Program-made: the position numbers and the translations under genes
Source of the DNA: Hymenopus coronatus
Lineage: Eukaryota > Arthropoda > Insecta > Mantodea > Hymenopodidae
Assembly (NCBI GenBank): GCA_030762935.1
Contig: CM060893.1
Span: forward strand, 12,506,001 to 12,570,000
DNA length: 64,000 nt
Reading direction: 5' to 3'
Part shown: piece by piece, positions 11,041 through 21,780 of the stretch
How the letters are laid out: each line of letters begins with the position of its first letter
Numbering within the stretch: the stretch's first letter is position 1
The notes under the pieces: model-generated
Told to the model about the DNA's origin: nothing
The model's database searches: none
The model's input: the letters and a program-made list of their open reading frames with translations, nothing else

Positions 11041-11251
11041 AAAAATGAGGTTGTTAGGGAAGAGCTAAATATCTATTCAGTGTATAAGAAAATATTAGAT
11101 AACAGACACTGTATTTCCCAAAGCAGCGTTGAATTATATGTCGAGGAGAAGAAGAAGAAGTGATTTTAGACGAGCCAGGACTCATTGGAGACACTGGGAG
11201 TCGGAACCGGCAATGCGTCTAACCCATGAAGTTAAGAAGAAGAAGATGATG

Positions 11252-11314
<63 letters not shown>

Positions 11315-11735
11315 TATAACCGATTACTGTAGGAAAGATTTAATAATTATCGTTAAGAATTTGCTAGGTCCAGTGAGAACATACTTAGAGAAAATATTTG
11401 TTATTTCTAATGTATTTACGAGTATAGAAACAATTCCTACCCACTTACTTCCTTTAGCTTGCAAATAAGCATACTATTTGTTAAAGAAACATCCCCTGCT
11501 GCTCCAGGCAACTTCTATTACACGTAAACCGAGCGGGTTGTATCACATTCAGGCGTTTCGCTGTCCCTTCAACAGTCCTACATCTCAACGTTGTCAAAGG
11601 CAGCCTATAGAATGCGCCTGGTGACAGTTTTGCGAGCTATATGGTTTCGTTCATAGTTCAGATTAGGCGCTCCTTAGTCCACTAGGTACCTTGTGTTACA
11701 TCCACGTGAATCTCTTCTACAACACACATATTTTT
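11041..11735. other. Unique stretch with (ATT)n microsatellite
   Basis: Holds the ATT run (listed separately). The rest is low in repeats; frames here are short. Nothing else is recognised. Confidence 0.5.
11252..11314. repeat. (ATT)n microsatellite
   Basis: About 21 ATT units, preceded by GAAGAAGAAGATGATGAT, a related trinucleotide run that may be its origin. Confidence 0.95.
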
Positions 11736-12596
11736 ACTTTCTCTACACGTACTATGCCCATAGTGTATATAGAGAAGGTGTTGTAATGCACCCAAAAATT
11801 CGATACCGAGATTTCACTGGAAATACATGTTTTGAGACCCCCTGAATTCAAAAAATCGGAAAAAGGTCCTTGTGTGTGCGCGCGTGTGTGTCTGTGGACA
11901 GCCTAGCTAAAAAACGAAAAGACCGTTGAATACCAAACTTGGTATTTAAGTTTAGTATCTTCCAAGGATGCGACACGAAGATTTTCAAGAAAATCTCCCC
12001 ACCCTCAATTACCCTTTACATGGTACTTTTTTTTAGAAATTTTTGATTTTCTTAAAAATGGCTCTAACAATTTTGATTAAAATATGATATATTAAAGATA
12101 TTTACCTGACAAATAAAAGATATATCTTGAATGTTCTGGGAATAGCCTCTGAAGACTGCTTTTTTCTGGATGAATTTTACGGAATTTTGCATAACTGCTA
12201 AACCGTAAGAGATGGACAAAAACTTACCACACAAAAATGTAGAGCACGTTAAAACACACCATTTATGTTATATACATTTTTTTCGTGGAGTTCGTCGTTT
12301 TTGTGACATTCCTTATTTTTGGTTTCTGCTATGAAAAACTTATACTTTTCTCACACAGGAATTTGTCAACTCCTGTGCGTACAAACAAAGGAACTTCAGT
12401 CACATAGCAACCAGCTTTTGACTGGCACTTAACTTATGCTACTCCCTTATTTCACTTCTACTTACAAGGAAGCAAGTAATAGGACTATTTCTGCTAATTT
12501 TTTCTCGATTAGCATGAAGTAAACAGAAGCATTAGCTTTTTAACAATAATTTGTTACAGAGATGTAGAGAAAGTCATGTGACTGGAACACATCAGA
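11736..12596 (+). mobile_element. HINE-like element, full length
   Basis: ACTTTCTCTACACGTACTAT palindrome at the left and TGTAGAGAAAGTCATGTGAC hairpin at the right. Belongs to the 'GACAGCCTAGCTAAAAAACG' subfamily, with a GTGTGTGCGCGCGTGTGTGT tract at about 11,872-11,893. Confidence 0.92.
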
Positions 12597-12904
12597 TTTT
12601 CCTATCTACTTCTTGCTAAGCATACCCCATCTGTAAACTTTATAAAATTTCAGCTCTATTTAATCAATATCTATTGTATAATACGTACTCCAAACGTTTA
12701 TTAGTACTTACAAATAATTTCCCGGTATATTAATCTTTTGTTATTGTTTTGATGTTTTGAAAAATTGCTCAATACAATTATTTTGTTAAAAAATGTTTAT
12801 ATTATATAATGATATTCTTTAAGAGTACATGAATGAATTGCAAGAATTAATTTTAATTATCCTTCTAATTTATAATATACTGAATATGAAATATTCACCA
12901 TTTT

Positions 12905-13300
12905 TACTTGCTCTACTTCACATAAGTAGAGGAAGTATTACATACATAGCACCCAAAACTTCATACTGAGATTTCATCAGAAATACACGTTTTGACACTC
13001 CTGAAGCATAAAACAAGCATTTTTAGTAAAAAGTCTGTGTCTGTCTGCATGTGTTACTTTTATGAACAGTATAACCCATAAATGAAATATTATTCGAAAT
13101 TTTCTAAGAAATAAACATATTTATATAACAAATAAAATGTATACCTATCTTGAATCTTCTATTATTAGGCTCCTCGTGCGGAAGGAATTTTATATAATGT
13201 TATATAACTAGCAGCTATAAACAAAAATTACTCACAAAAATGAAGACCTTTTTAAAGCATGTATATTATTATAATTTAGAAGTTTTTTTTTTTTTGTTAA
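12905..13300 (+). repeat. HINE-like relic, old
   Basis: Collinear but diverged: ACTTGCTCTACTTCACATAA (degenerate palindrome), 'GAGATTTCATCAGAAATACACGTTTTGACA', 'AACAAATAAAATGTATACC', then the sequence stops matching. The 300 bp before it (12,597-12,904) are unique AT-rich DNA with no feature seen. Confidence 0.6.
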
Positions 13301-13534
13301 GTAAGCCTTCCATAGGTATCCGTTATTAATGGTTAGAATTGTTCAATACTTGATCAAAACTCCTTTCGATGTTAAGTTGTTTCCCGCAATTGGATGGACA
13401 GTGTGTGAAATTTTAGGGTTAGCATATAGTGTCCAGTTCTTAAAACATTTGGCTACCACTGTTCTCTTAATATCTATAACGAAATGTATTATTTTTCTAT
13501 TTCTGCAGAGTTTTATTTCAATTATAGTGAAGTT

Positions 13535-14070
13535 TTTGTGTAGTAAGGTGTACTAGTCATTCAGGAAAATTAATCCAGAATCAAGAGAACTTAAGAGGGT
13601 ATTCCCAGGAAAATTCAAAAGATACACTTTTAGTTGTCCTGTAAATAAATGGCGTGTTATTTATGGACGCTCTTTAACTACTGTGCTTCTCTAAATTTGG
13701 TGTGAAAGACCTCTTAATTTTGCTCAGGCTTGAGGTTCTTTTACGTGCCGTAAATCTACGACACGGGACCAACGGCTTTACTTCCCTTTCGAAGGAAGCC
13801 ATGCTAAGGATTTTTACACCCGAAAAAATCCACCGTCCTCCGCAGGGTTTGAACCCGCGACCTTGGGTATATGAAGTCAGCATGGTAACCATTACACCAT
13901 GGAGGGCGACTTAATATACAGTGTTTTAATTAAAACCCATAGAGCCATTTTTAAGAAACTGGACATTTTCGAAAATTTTTCCATCTAAAGCATGGGTTGG
14001 GATGGGGAAATTGTCTTCAAAATCTTCGTGTCGTGCATGCTTGGAAGTTACTAAATTTAAAAACCAAGTT
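13535..14070 (-). repeat. HINE-like relic split by SINE E
   Basis: 13,535-13,650 ('GGGTATTCCCAGGAAAATTCAAAAG...GTCCTGTAAATA') and 13,913-14,070 ('TTAATATACAGTG...ATCTTCGTGTCGTGCATGC') read as one minus copy once the SINE is removed. That gives the order of insertion. Confidence 0.65.
13651..13912 (-). repeat. SINE E, minus strand, near complete
   Basis: Begins with the reversed constant end (GTGTTATTTATGGACGCTC) and finishes with the reversed tRNA-like head (GTTTGAACCCGCGACCTTGG, 'GTAACCATTACACCATGGAGGGCGAC'). One of the better-preserved heads. Confidence 0.88.
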
Positions 14071-14308
14071 GACCATTTCTGAGACATTCCTTGTTATTGG
14101 TTTCAGTTTTGAAATACTTAAACTTTTCAGATATGGCAAATTGTCAACTCCTGCAACGCAAAGAAAATTATTTCAATCACATGGCAATTAACCTTTAAAA
14201 GATTTGACTATCGTTATAGCCTAGTGTATTCCATTTATTTTCCTTCTGGTTAAAAGAAAACACATGAAGTAGGAGATAGAAGAATAAGCTTTTTAACAAT
14301 AATTTGCT
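14071..14308 (+). repeat. HINE-like relic
   Basis: GACCATTTCTGAGACATTCC through 'AGCTTTTTAACAATAATTTGCT' matches the last third of a + copy. It is cut before the terminal hairpin by the SINE at 14,311. Confidence 0.65.
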
Positions 14309-14310
14309 AG

Positions 14311-14573
14311 CTCGCCTGGGTAGTGTGGTGATAGCGTGTCTGCTTGACATTCGAAAGGTCGTGAGTTCGAATCTCGCTTAGGGTGGGTTACCCGGATATG
14401 TTTTTTTTTTTTCGGGATTTTCCCTTATCCTGAGGAGATGAATGTCGAGTAACTTTAAGCTCCATGGACCCGAGATCATTTGAGCATCATTTCATCAATT
14501 TCATTCATCATCCGATATTACCAACGAGGTTAAAGGACGTTAAACTACAAAAAAAAAAAAAAAAAAAAAAAAA
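14311..14573 (+). repeat. SINE C, full length with A-tail
   Basis: The tRNA-like head has an A box (TAGTGTGGTGATAGCGTG) and a B box (GAGTTCGAATCTCGC). The body has GATTTTCCCTTATCCTGAGG, 'TTTAAGCTCCATGGACCCGAGATCATTTGAGC' and a final A28 tail. The most complete copy of this family here. Confidence 0.9.
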
Positions 14574-14574
14574 A

Positions 14575-15285
14575 TCAGATATGTTCCATTCACATGACTT
14601 TCTCTACATCTCTGCATCAAATTATTCTATTTTCTTCATCTAAACGAGAAAAAATTAGCAGAAATAGTCTTATTACTTGCTTCCTTGTTAGTAGAAGCGA
14701 AATAAGGGAGTACCATAGGTTAAAGTGATAGTCAAAAGCTGGTTGCTATATGACTAAAGTTCCTTTGTTTGTGTGGACACGAGTTCACAAAGTCCTGTAT
14801 GAGAAAAGTATGTTTTTTATAGCTGAAACCAAAAAAAAAAAGAATATCTCAAAAACAATCAACTCCACAATAAAATGTATGTAACATAAATTGTGTTTTT
14901 TAAAGTGCTCTACATTTGTTGTGTGGTAAGTTTTTGTCCATCTCTTACGGTTTAGCAGTTATGCAAAATTCCGTAAAAATGACCCAGAATAAAGTAGTCT
15001 TCAGAGACTATTCTCAGAAAATTCAAAATATACATTTTATTTGTCAGGTAAATATCTTTAATATACGACATTTTAATCAAAATCGTTAGAGCCATTTTTT
15101 AGAAAAACAAAATTTTCGAAAAAAGTTCCATGTAAAGGGTAGTTTGGGGTGGGGGGATTTTTCTCACAATCTTCGTGTCGCATCCCTGGAAGATACTAAA
15201 CTTAAATACCAAGTTTGTAATTTTACCGACTTTTCGTTTTTGAGTTATCGTGTTCACAGACACACGGACCTTTTTCTGAAATACA
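14575..15285 (-). mobile_element. HINE-like element, truncated before the palindrome
   Basis: Starts TCAGATATGTTCCATTCACA immediately after the A-tail of SINE C, and matches the consensus through 'CGGACCTTTTTCTGAAATAC'. The last 130 bp or so are missing, and the unique island with the 15,459 exon candidate follows. Confidence 0.88.
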
Positions 15286-15458
15286 ACATTAGCAAACTGT
15301 TAACTTTGAATGTAAAGGGATTACTTTGGTTGGGGCAGTGTACAGACTGCAGTTCCAGACCCACTTTAGGCGTCAGTGCATCCCAGGCATGCTACAAAGT
15401 GCCCATTTCCGTGCGTGTCTGTCCAAAACAGAAGCACTCTTGTTTATGTAAGTCTAAC

Positions 15459-15493
15459 ATGGGACTTCATCAGAGCAAGAACTCGGCACGCAG
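15459..15493 (+). CDS. Candidate first coding exon with N-myristoylation-type start
   Basis: In a 270-bp repeat-free island, ATG at 15,459 opens MGLHQSKNSAR and meets a strong donor CAG|GTGAGT at 15,494 (11 codons plus 2 nt). Gly2, Ser6 and Lys7 fit the N-myristoyltransferase consensus (M-G-x-x-x-S-K), common in membrane-anchored kinases, phosphatases and adaptors. Upstream bases 15,290-15,458 would be 5' UTR; they also contain an open frame entering from the HINE copy, probably chance. A short exon with a generic motif can arise by accident. Confidence 0.28.
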
Positions 15494-15557
15494 GTGAGTA
15501 TCTACTTCACGTTACTCAGCAACGACTTTTCTGTTCTTGTACTTGCGACCTTTTAAA

Positions 15558-16326
15558 TCTGTTGTGTTACATTCACATGTCTTTCTCTACCTCTCTGCAA
15601 CAAATTATTGTTAAAAAGCTTGTGCTTCTATTTACTTCATGCTAATCGAGAAAAAACGAAATAATCAAAAACAGGGTGCTATGTGACTGAAGTTTCTTTG
15701 TTTGTATGGACAGGACTTGACAAATTCCTGTATCAGAGCTGAAAACAAAAACAAGGAATATGTCAAAAACATCAACTCCACGAAAAAATGTATCTAATAT
15801 AAATTGTGTGTTTTAATGTGCTCTACATTTTTTGTGTGTTAAGTTTTTGCCCACTTCTTACGGTTTAGCAGTTATTCAAAATTCCGTAAAATTCATCCAG
15901 AATAAAGTAGTCTTCAGAGGCTATTCCCAGAAAATTCAAGATATACATTTTATATGTCACGTAAATATCTTTAATATACGATATTTTAAACAAAATCTTT
16001 AGAGCCATTTTTAAGAAAATCAAAATTTTCGAAAAAAGTTCCATGTAAAGGGTGGTTGGAGGTGGGTTTTTTTTTTCTTGAAAATCTTCGTGTCGCATCC
16101 TTGGAGGATACCAAAATTATATACCAAGTTTGGTATTCAACGGTCTTTTCGTTTTTGAGCTTTGCTGTCCACAGATACACACACACACGGACCTTTTTCC
16201 AAAAATGCTTTTTTTTTATTCAGGGGGACCCAAAACGTGTATTTCCGGTGAAATCTCGGCATCGAATTTTTGGTGCAATACAATATCTTCTTTATACAAT
16301 ATTTACATAGTACGTGTAGAGAAAGT
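15558..16326 (-). mobile_element. HINE-like element, near full length
   Basis: TCTGTTGTGTTACATTCACA at the left; 'ACATAGTACGTGTAGAGAAAGT' at the right. The segment carrying 'AGTCTTATTACTTGCTTCC' is deleted. The flank after it (16,327-16,498) shares about 45 bp (AGCTGTCATAC...GGTTCAAAAT) with 18,006-18,040. Confidence 0.88.
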
Positions 16327-16498
16327 AGTTCTAGCTGTCATACACACTGTACAAGTAAGTAAGGTGTTCAAAATTTGAATAGGAGTGCTTTTTGAAAGTC
16401 GTGAGTAATCTTTGCTCTTCTCTTGTATTTAAATAGTGATCCATGTTCCAAACGTTCCTCCAGATTGATCAAATTATAGACTTTTGTTACTTTCTCTA

Positions 16499-17943
16499 GC
16501 CGTATACAAATGTACATAGTGGATAGAGAAGGTGTTGTATTCCACCCAAACTTGTGATAAGTATCTTCCAAGAACGTGTCACAAAGATTTTCAAGAAAAT
16601 TCCTCCACCACATGGATTTTTTTTTAAATTGTTTTTTCTCAAAAATGACCCTAACGATTTTGGTTAAAATAACGTACCTATATTAAAGACAATTATATAA
16701 AAAATCTGATGTGTACCATTCACATGACTTTCTCTACATCCCTGCACCAAATTATTCTTAAAAAGCTTATACTTCTATTAACTTCATACTAATCAGTAAA
16801 ACATTAGCAGAAATAGCCATATTACTTGCTTCCTTGTAAGTAGAGGTGAAATAAGGGAGTACCATAGGTTAAAGTGATAATCAAAAGCTGGTTGCAATGT
16901 CACTGAAGTTCCTTTGTTTGTATGGACAGCAGTTGACAAATTCCTGAATGAGAAATGTATAAGTTTTTCATAGCAGAAACCAAAAATAAGGCATGTCACA
17001 AAAACTACGAACTCCACGAAAAAAATGTATATAACATAAATTGTGTGTTTTAATGTGCTCTACATTTTTTTGTGGGGTAAGTTTTTGTCCATCTCTTACA
17101 GTTTAGCAGTTATTCAAAATTCAGTAAAATTCATCCAGAGTAAACTACTCTTCAGAGGCTATTCCCAGAAAATTCAATATATAACTTTTATTTGTCAGGT
17201 AAATATCTTTAATATACGACATTTTAATCAAAATCGTTAGAGCCATTTTTGAGAAAATCAAAATTTTCGAAAAAAGTTCCATGTAAAGGGTAGTTGGGGG
17301 TGGAGGGATTTTTCTCAAAATCTTCGTGTCGCATCCCTGGAAGATACTAAACATAAATACCAAGTTTGGTACTTTACCGACTTTTCGTTTCTGAGTTATC
17401 GTGTTCACAGACACACGGACACACTGACACACGGACCTTTTTGTGAAAATGCTTTTTTTGGATATTGGGGACCCTAAAACATATATTTCCGGTGAAATCT
17501 CGGTATCGAATTTTTGGGTGGAGTGCAATACCTTCTCTATACACTATGTACATAGTGCGTATAGAGAAAGTAAAAATAAAATGTATATTTTGAATTTGAA
17601 CATCTCTTTACTTTGGATGATTTTGCAGAATTTTGCTAAACGGTTAAACCGTAAGAGATAGGCAAAATATTACTTTGAGATATTCCTTGTTGGTTTTTAT
17701 TTTTAAGCCACAGCTTAACTAGACCATTCAAAGCGAACCGAACCTCAATTGTTTCACATAGTAATCAACTTTTAGCCTAATAAATTCTCTTATTTCCCTT
17801 CTACTTACAAGGAAGCAAGTAATAAGACTATTTCTGCTAAAGTTTGTCTCGATTAGCATGGTGTACATAAAAGAATAACCTTTTGTTAGAGTAGTTTGTG
17901 TATGGAACAGCTAATGAAAGTTATGTGAATGGAACACATCAGA
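16499..17943 (+). mobile_element. HINE-like element, split by a nested copy
   Basis: Pieces 16,499-16,696 and 17,573-17,943 rejoin as one eroded + copy: 'AACGTACCTATATTAAAGAC...' continues as 'TAAAATGTATATTTTGAATTTG'. The 3' terminal hairpin (ATGTGAATGGAACACATCAGA) is intact. Confidence 0.8.
16705..17571 (-). mobile_element. HINE-like element, full length, nested
   Basis: Subfamily with GATGTGTACCATTCACATG, 'CCCTGCACCAAATTATTCTTAAAAAGC' and 'CGAACTCCACG'. Complete from hairpin to palindrome, and clearly younger than the host it interrupts. Confidence 0.93.
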
Positions 17944-18055
17944 TTTTTAAATCTTCAACAGCAATTAATTCATTTATCTCCCCTCATAATGTTTATAAAA
18001 TTACCAGCTGTCATACTCTACAAGAAGGGGTTCAAAATATCACTCTGCCACGGTT

Positions 18056-18903
18056 ACTTTCTCTATACGCACTATATACATAGTGTATAGAGAAGGTATT
18101 GCACTCCACCAAAAAATTCGATACCGAGATTTCACCGGAAATATATGTTTTAGGGTCCCATTTATCTAAAAAAAGCATTTTCGGAAAAAGGTCCGTGTAT
18201 CTGTGAACACGATAACTCAAAAACGAAAAGTAGGTAAAATACCAAACTTGGTATTTAAGTTAAGTATCTTCCAGGGATGCAACACGAAGATTTTGAGAAA
18301 AATCCCCCCCCCAACTACTCTTTACATGGAACTTTTTTCAAAAATTTTGATTTTCTCAAAAGTAGCTCAAACGATTTTGATTAAAACCCCGTATATTACT
18401 AACATTTACATACCAAATAAAATGTATATCTTGAATTTTCAGGGAATAGCGTCTGAAGACCTCTTTATTCTGAATGAATTTTACGGAATTTTGAATAACT
18501 GCTAAACCGTAAGAGATAGACAAAAACTTACCACACAAAAAATGTAGAGCACATTAAAACACTCAATTTATGTTATATACATTTTTTTCGTGGAGTTGAT
18601 CGTTTTTTAGATATTCGTTGATTTTTGTTTCAGACTTAAAAAAACTTGTACTTTTCTCATACAGGAATTTGTCAACTCCTGTCCAAACAAACAAAGGAAC
18701 TTCAGTCTCCTAGCAATCAGCTTTTGACTATCACTTTAACCTATGTTATTCCCATATTTCGCTTCTACTTACAAGGAAGCAAGTAATATGGGTATTTCTG
18801 CTAATGTTTTACTGATTAGCATGAAGTAAATACAAATATAAGCTTTTTAAGAATAATTTGTTGCAGAGATGTAGAGAAAGTCATGTGTATGGTATACATT
18901 AGA
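18056..18903 (+). mobile_element. HINE-like element, full length
   Basis: ACTTTCTCTATACGCACTAT at the left; GATGTAGAGAAAGTCATGTG with a mutated hairpin (TATGGTATACATTAGA) at the right. Internal mirror ACCAAACTTGGTATTT present. Confidence 0.92.
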
Positions 18904-19240
18904 TTTTTCTTTACTTTTACTTTCTCTACCATCATAATAACTAGAAGAAGTATTGTATTCCATACAAAGTTGGATATCGAGATTACACCGGAAATGCAGC
19001 AAGTTTTGAGTTTTCTTGAATCCAATAAAACCAAACCTGGTGTTAATCTTCAGCTTCTTCCAAGAATGTGACAGGATTTGCCAGCCTTTACAAGGAAATG
19101 TTTTTATTATTTTATATTTTCTCGAAATTAACAGATTGTTATTAAAATAGCAGATATTTAGGATGTCTGGTTGCCGAATAAGATTTATGTGCGACTCTTC
19201 ATTCGGAAATAATTGTGTAATGGGTAAGCCATAAGAGAAA

Positions 19241-19710
19241 GGGTCGATCTGGGCAGCGCAGTTGGTTAGGTGCTGGCTTACTAATCTCAAGGTCAAACCC
19301 GACCAAGCGCGATGGTTTTTGAGTGTACTTAAAAGCGACAGCTCCATGTCAGTAGATTTACTGGCATGTAAAAGAACTCCCGTGGGACGAAATTCTGAGA
19401 CTCCGGCGGTTTATTATTTATTTGGTAGTGTTTAACGCCCGCTTTAACTACTTGTGGCACCGCAGGCGATGACACTGGTGATACATGAAGTGAATATGGA
19501 GCACCGGTAGAATGAGGTGGCGGGGAAAACCAGAGAGCCCGGAGAAAACCCGCCTCTGCGCCGCTTTGTCCACCACAAATCTCACATGCTGTCGCTTGGG
19601 ATCGAGCCCGGGCCGTCTAGGTGAGAGGCGAGGTCTCTAACCACTCCGGCGTGCTGATATGATCCTGGCGGCAATTGACTGCATTGTTAACAAACAAAAT
19701 AAAAAAAAAA
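19241..19710 (+). repeat. SINE A, interrupted by SINE B
   Basis: tRNA-like head (GATCTGGGCAGCGCAGTTGG), body with 'TCAGTAGATTTACTGGCATGTAAAAGAAC' and tail GTTAACAAACAAAATAAAAA. Imperfect target duplication ATAAGAGAAA / ATAAGAAATA in the HINE relic. A reversed SINE B occupies 19,409-19,642. Confidence 0.8.
19409..19642 (-). repeat. SINE B nested in SINE A
   Basis: Reversed body ('GGAGAAAACCCGCCTCTGCGCC', 'GTGTTTAACGCCCGCTTTAACTAC') and head (GATCGAGCCCGGGCCGTCTA) match the + copy at 53,026. Flanked by the 9-bp direct repeat ACTCCGGCG (19,400-19,408 and 19,643-19,651). Confidence 0.82.
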
Positions 19711-19735
19711 TAAGAAATAGACAAACATTTACCAC

Positions 19736-19963
19736 CCCGCCTGGGTGGTGTGGTGGTAGCGTGTCTGCCTCACATTCAACAGCTCGTGAAATCGAATCTC
19801 ACTTGGGGTGAGTTACCCGGATAAGGTTTTTTTCGGGGTTTTCCCTTATCCTGAGAAGAGAGTCGAGATCATTTGAGCAACATTTCACCAATTTCATTCA
19901 TCGTCCGATATGACCAAGCACGTTAAAGGACGTTAAGCTAGAAAAAAGAGAGAGAGAAAAAAA
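19736..19963 (+). repeat. SINE C with exact target duplication
   Basis: Complete SINE C ending in GAGAGAGAAAA-type tail. Flanked by AAACATTTACCAC on both sides (19,723-19,735 and 19,964-19,976), a 13-bp duplication of HINE sequence. Confidence 0.92.
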
Positions 19964-20250
19964 AAACATTTACCACTTAGAAAATTTAGATGCCATTAAA
20001 ACAATATCCGTTCTATAATTTTTGCGGCATTAATTTTTTCCGACTTATTCGTTGTTATCAGCCTGAAAGTTCCCACTCTTTACAATGGTTAAGTTACTGC
20101 CTTTGTTTTCAAGTGTGTCATGAGAAGGATTGTGGAATTTCAAGGCAAGCCATTTATTGAGGATTGTCTATCGTTTCTGTCTCCTAGATCCCTTTTGTAC
20201 CTATCATACAGATATTCATTTCCATTAACATGAAGTAGATAGGAAAAGAA

Positions 20251-21103
20251 TCTGGTGTGTTCCATTCACATGACTTTCTCTACTTCTCTGCAACAAATTA
20301 TTGCTAAAAAGTTTATGCTTCTATTTACTTCATGCTAAGTGAGAACAAATTAGCAGAAATAGTCTTATTACTTGCTTCCTTATAAGTAGAAGCGAAATAA
20401 GGGAGTACCATAGGTTAAACTGAAAGCTAAAAGCTGGTTGCTATGTGACTGATGTTCCTTTGTTTGTATGGACAAGAGTTGACAAATTCCTGTATGAGAA
20501 AAGTATAAGTTTCTTAAAGCTGAAACCAATAACAAGGAATATCTCAAAACCGATCAACTCCATGAAACAAAAATGCATGTAACATAAATTGTGTGTTTTA
20601 AAGTGCTCTACACCTTTTGTGTGGTAAGTTTTTCTCCATTTTTTACAGTTTAACACTTATGCAAGTGTCCGTAAAATGTATTCAAAATAAAGTAATCTTC
20701 AGAAGCCATTCCCAGAAAATTGAAGATATGCATTTTATTTGTCAGGTAAATATCTTTAATAAATGATATTTTAATCAAAATCGTTAAGAGCCATTTTTGA
20801 GAAAATCAAAATTTTCGATAAAAGTTCCATGTCAAGGGTAGTTTGGGGTGGGGGGCTTTTTCTCAAAATCTTCGTGACGCATCCCTGGAAGACACTGAGC
20901 TTAAATACCAAGTTTGGTATTTTACCGACTTTTCGTTTTTGATTTATCGTGTTCACAGACACACGCACCTTTTTGTGAAAATGGTATTTTTGAATACAGG
21001 GGACCCTAAAACATATATCTCCTGTGAAATCTCGGTATCGAATTTCTGGGTGGAGTGCAATACCTTCTTTATACACTATGTACATAGTACGTATAGAGAA
21101 AGT
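20251..21103 (-). mobile_element. HINE-like element, full length, nested
   Basis: TCTGGTGTGTTCCATTCACA to 'ATGTACATAGTACGTATAGAGAAAGT'. Complete and near consensus. Inserted in the last part of the 18,919-21,172 relic. Confidence 0.93.
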
Positions 21104-21172
21104 AATGAGACTCTATAAGAATAGTTTGTAAAAGAGTGACTGGAGAAAGTCGTGAGAATGTATTGCTTCAGA

Positions 21173-21780
21173 ATGTTGTCATTTGTTTAGTTAAATATCG
21201 TTGGTGTTACTGTAAAGGTTAGACAAATCTTTGGAATTTGTTTATTTCCCCTTATTTCCTTGGCCGGCACCTTACGAGCAGTTTTAATACAGAAGGCTGT
21301 GAAATGTAAGCAATCGATAGCTATGTCTTATCCCACTGTGTCGCTTTTGGCAGTACTGACAAGCGAACATTTCATGTAAGTAGTAAGTGTAAGGTTTAAA
21401 TGGAACTGACAGTGCTTACTGTTCGTACAGGCGAATGATTATTATAACCAATTAAAGAGCACGGCAAAATTACATATAAAGGAACGTGGTCAACACTGAA
21501 ACAGGTGACAGTTATTTTAAGTAGAACTGGGTGTGGTTATAATTAGAGGGTTTGCCAACTTAGTTTAACAAATTTAGGCAAAAACGAAAACAATTTAATT
21601 TTGTTGACATCAGAAAGTGTCCATTTGCGATTTCAAAAATGTTAGTAGCAAATTTTCGGAGATATAGTTTTCTCATTTCTAATATAAAAAACAAACAATA
21701 TTACACTTGATGTGTTGTGGTTTTCTCAAAATTTTTGTATTATTTTATTGCCTTTATAGTGTTTTGAAAACGCACCTTTT
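21173..21780. other. Unique AT-rich stretch
   Basis: About 600 bp with no repeat, tRNA-like head or frame of note. Nothing recognised. Confidence 0.5.

Larger units (their letters stand above)
18919..21172 (+). repeat. HINE-like relic dispersed around four insertions
   Basis: Old + copy visible in four pieces: 18,919-19,240, 19,711-19,735, 19,964-20,247 and 21,104-21,172 (ending 'CTGGAGAAAGTCGTGAGAATG'). SINE A, SINE C and a complete minus HINE copy sit between the pieces. The order of pieces matches the consensus. Confidence 0.65.

Noticed and set aside
13329..13556. 75-codon hydrophobic frame resembling a membrane peptide
   Set aside because: T-rich DNA gives hydrophobic translations by default. 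There is no good start context or donor, and the 3' part runs into a HINE relic.
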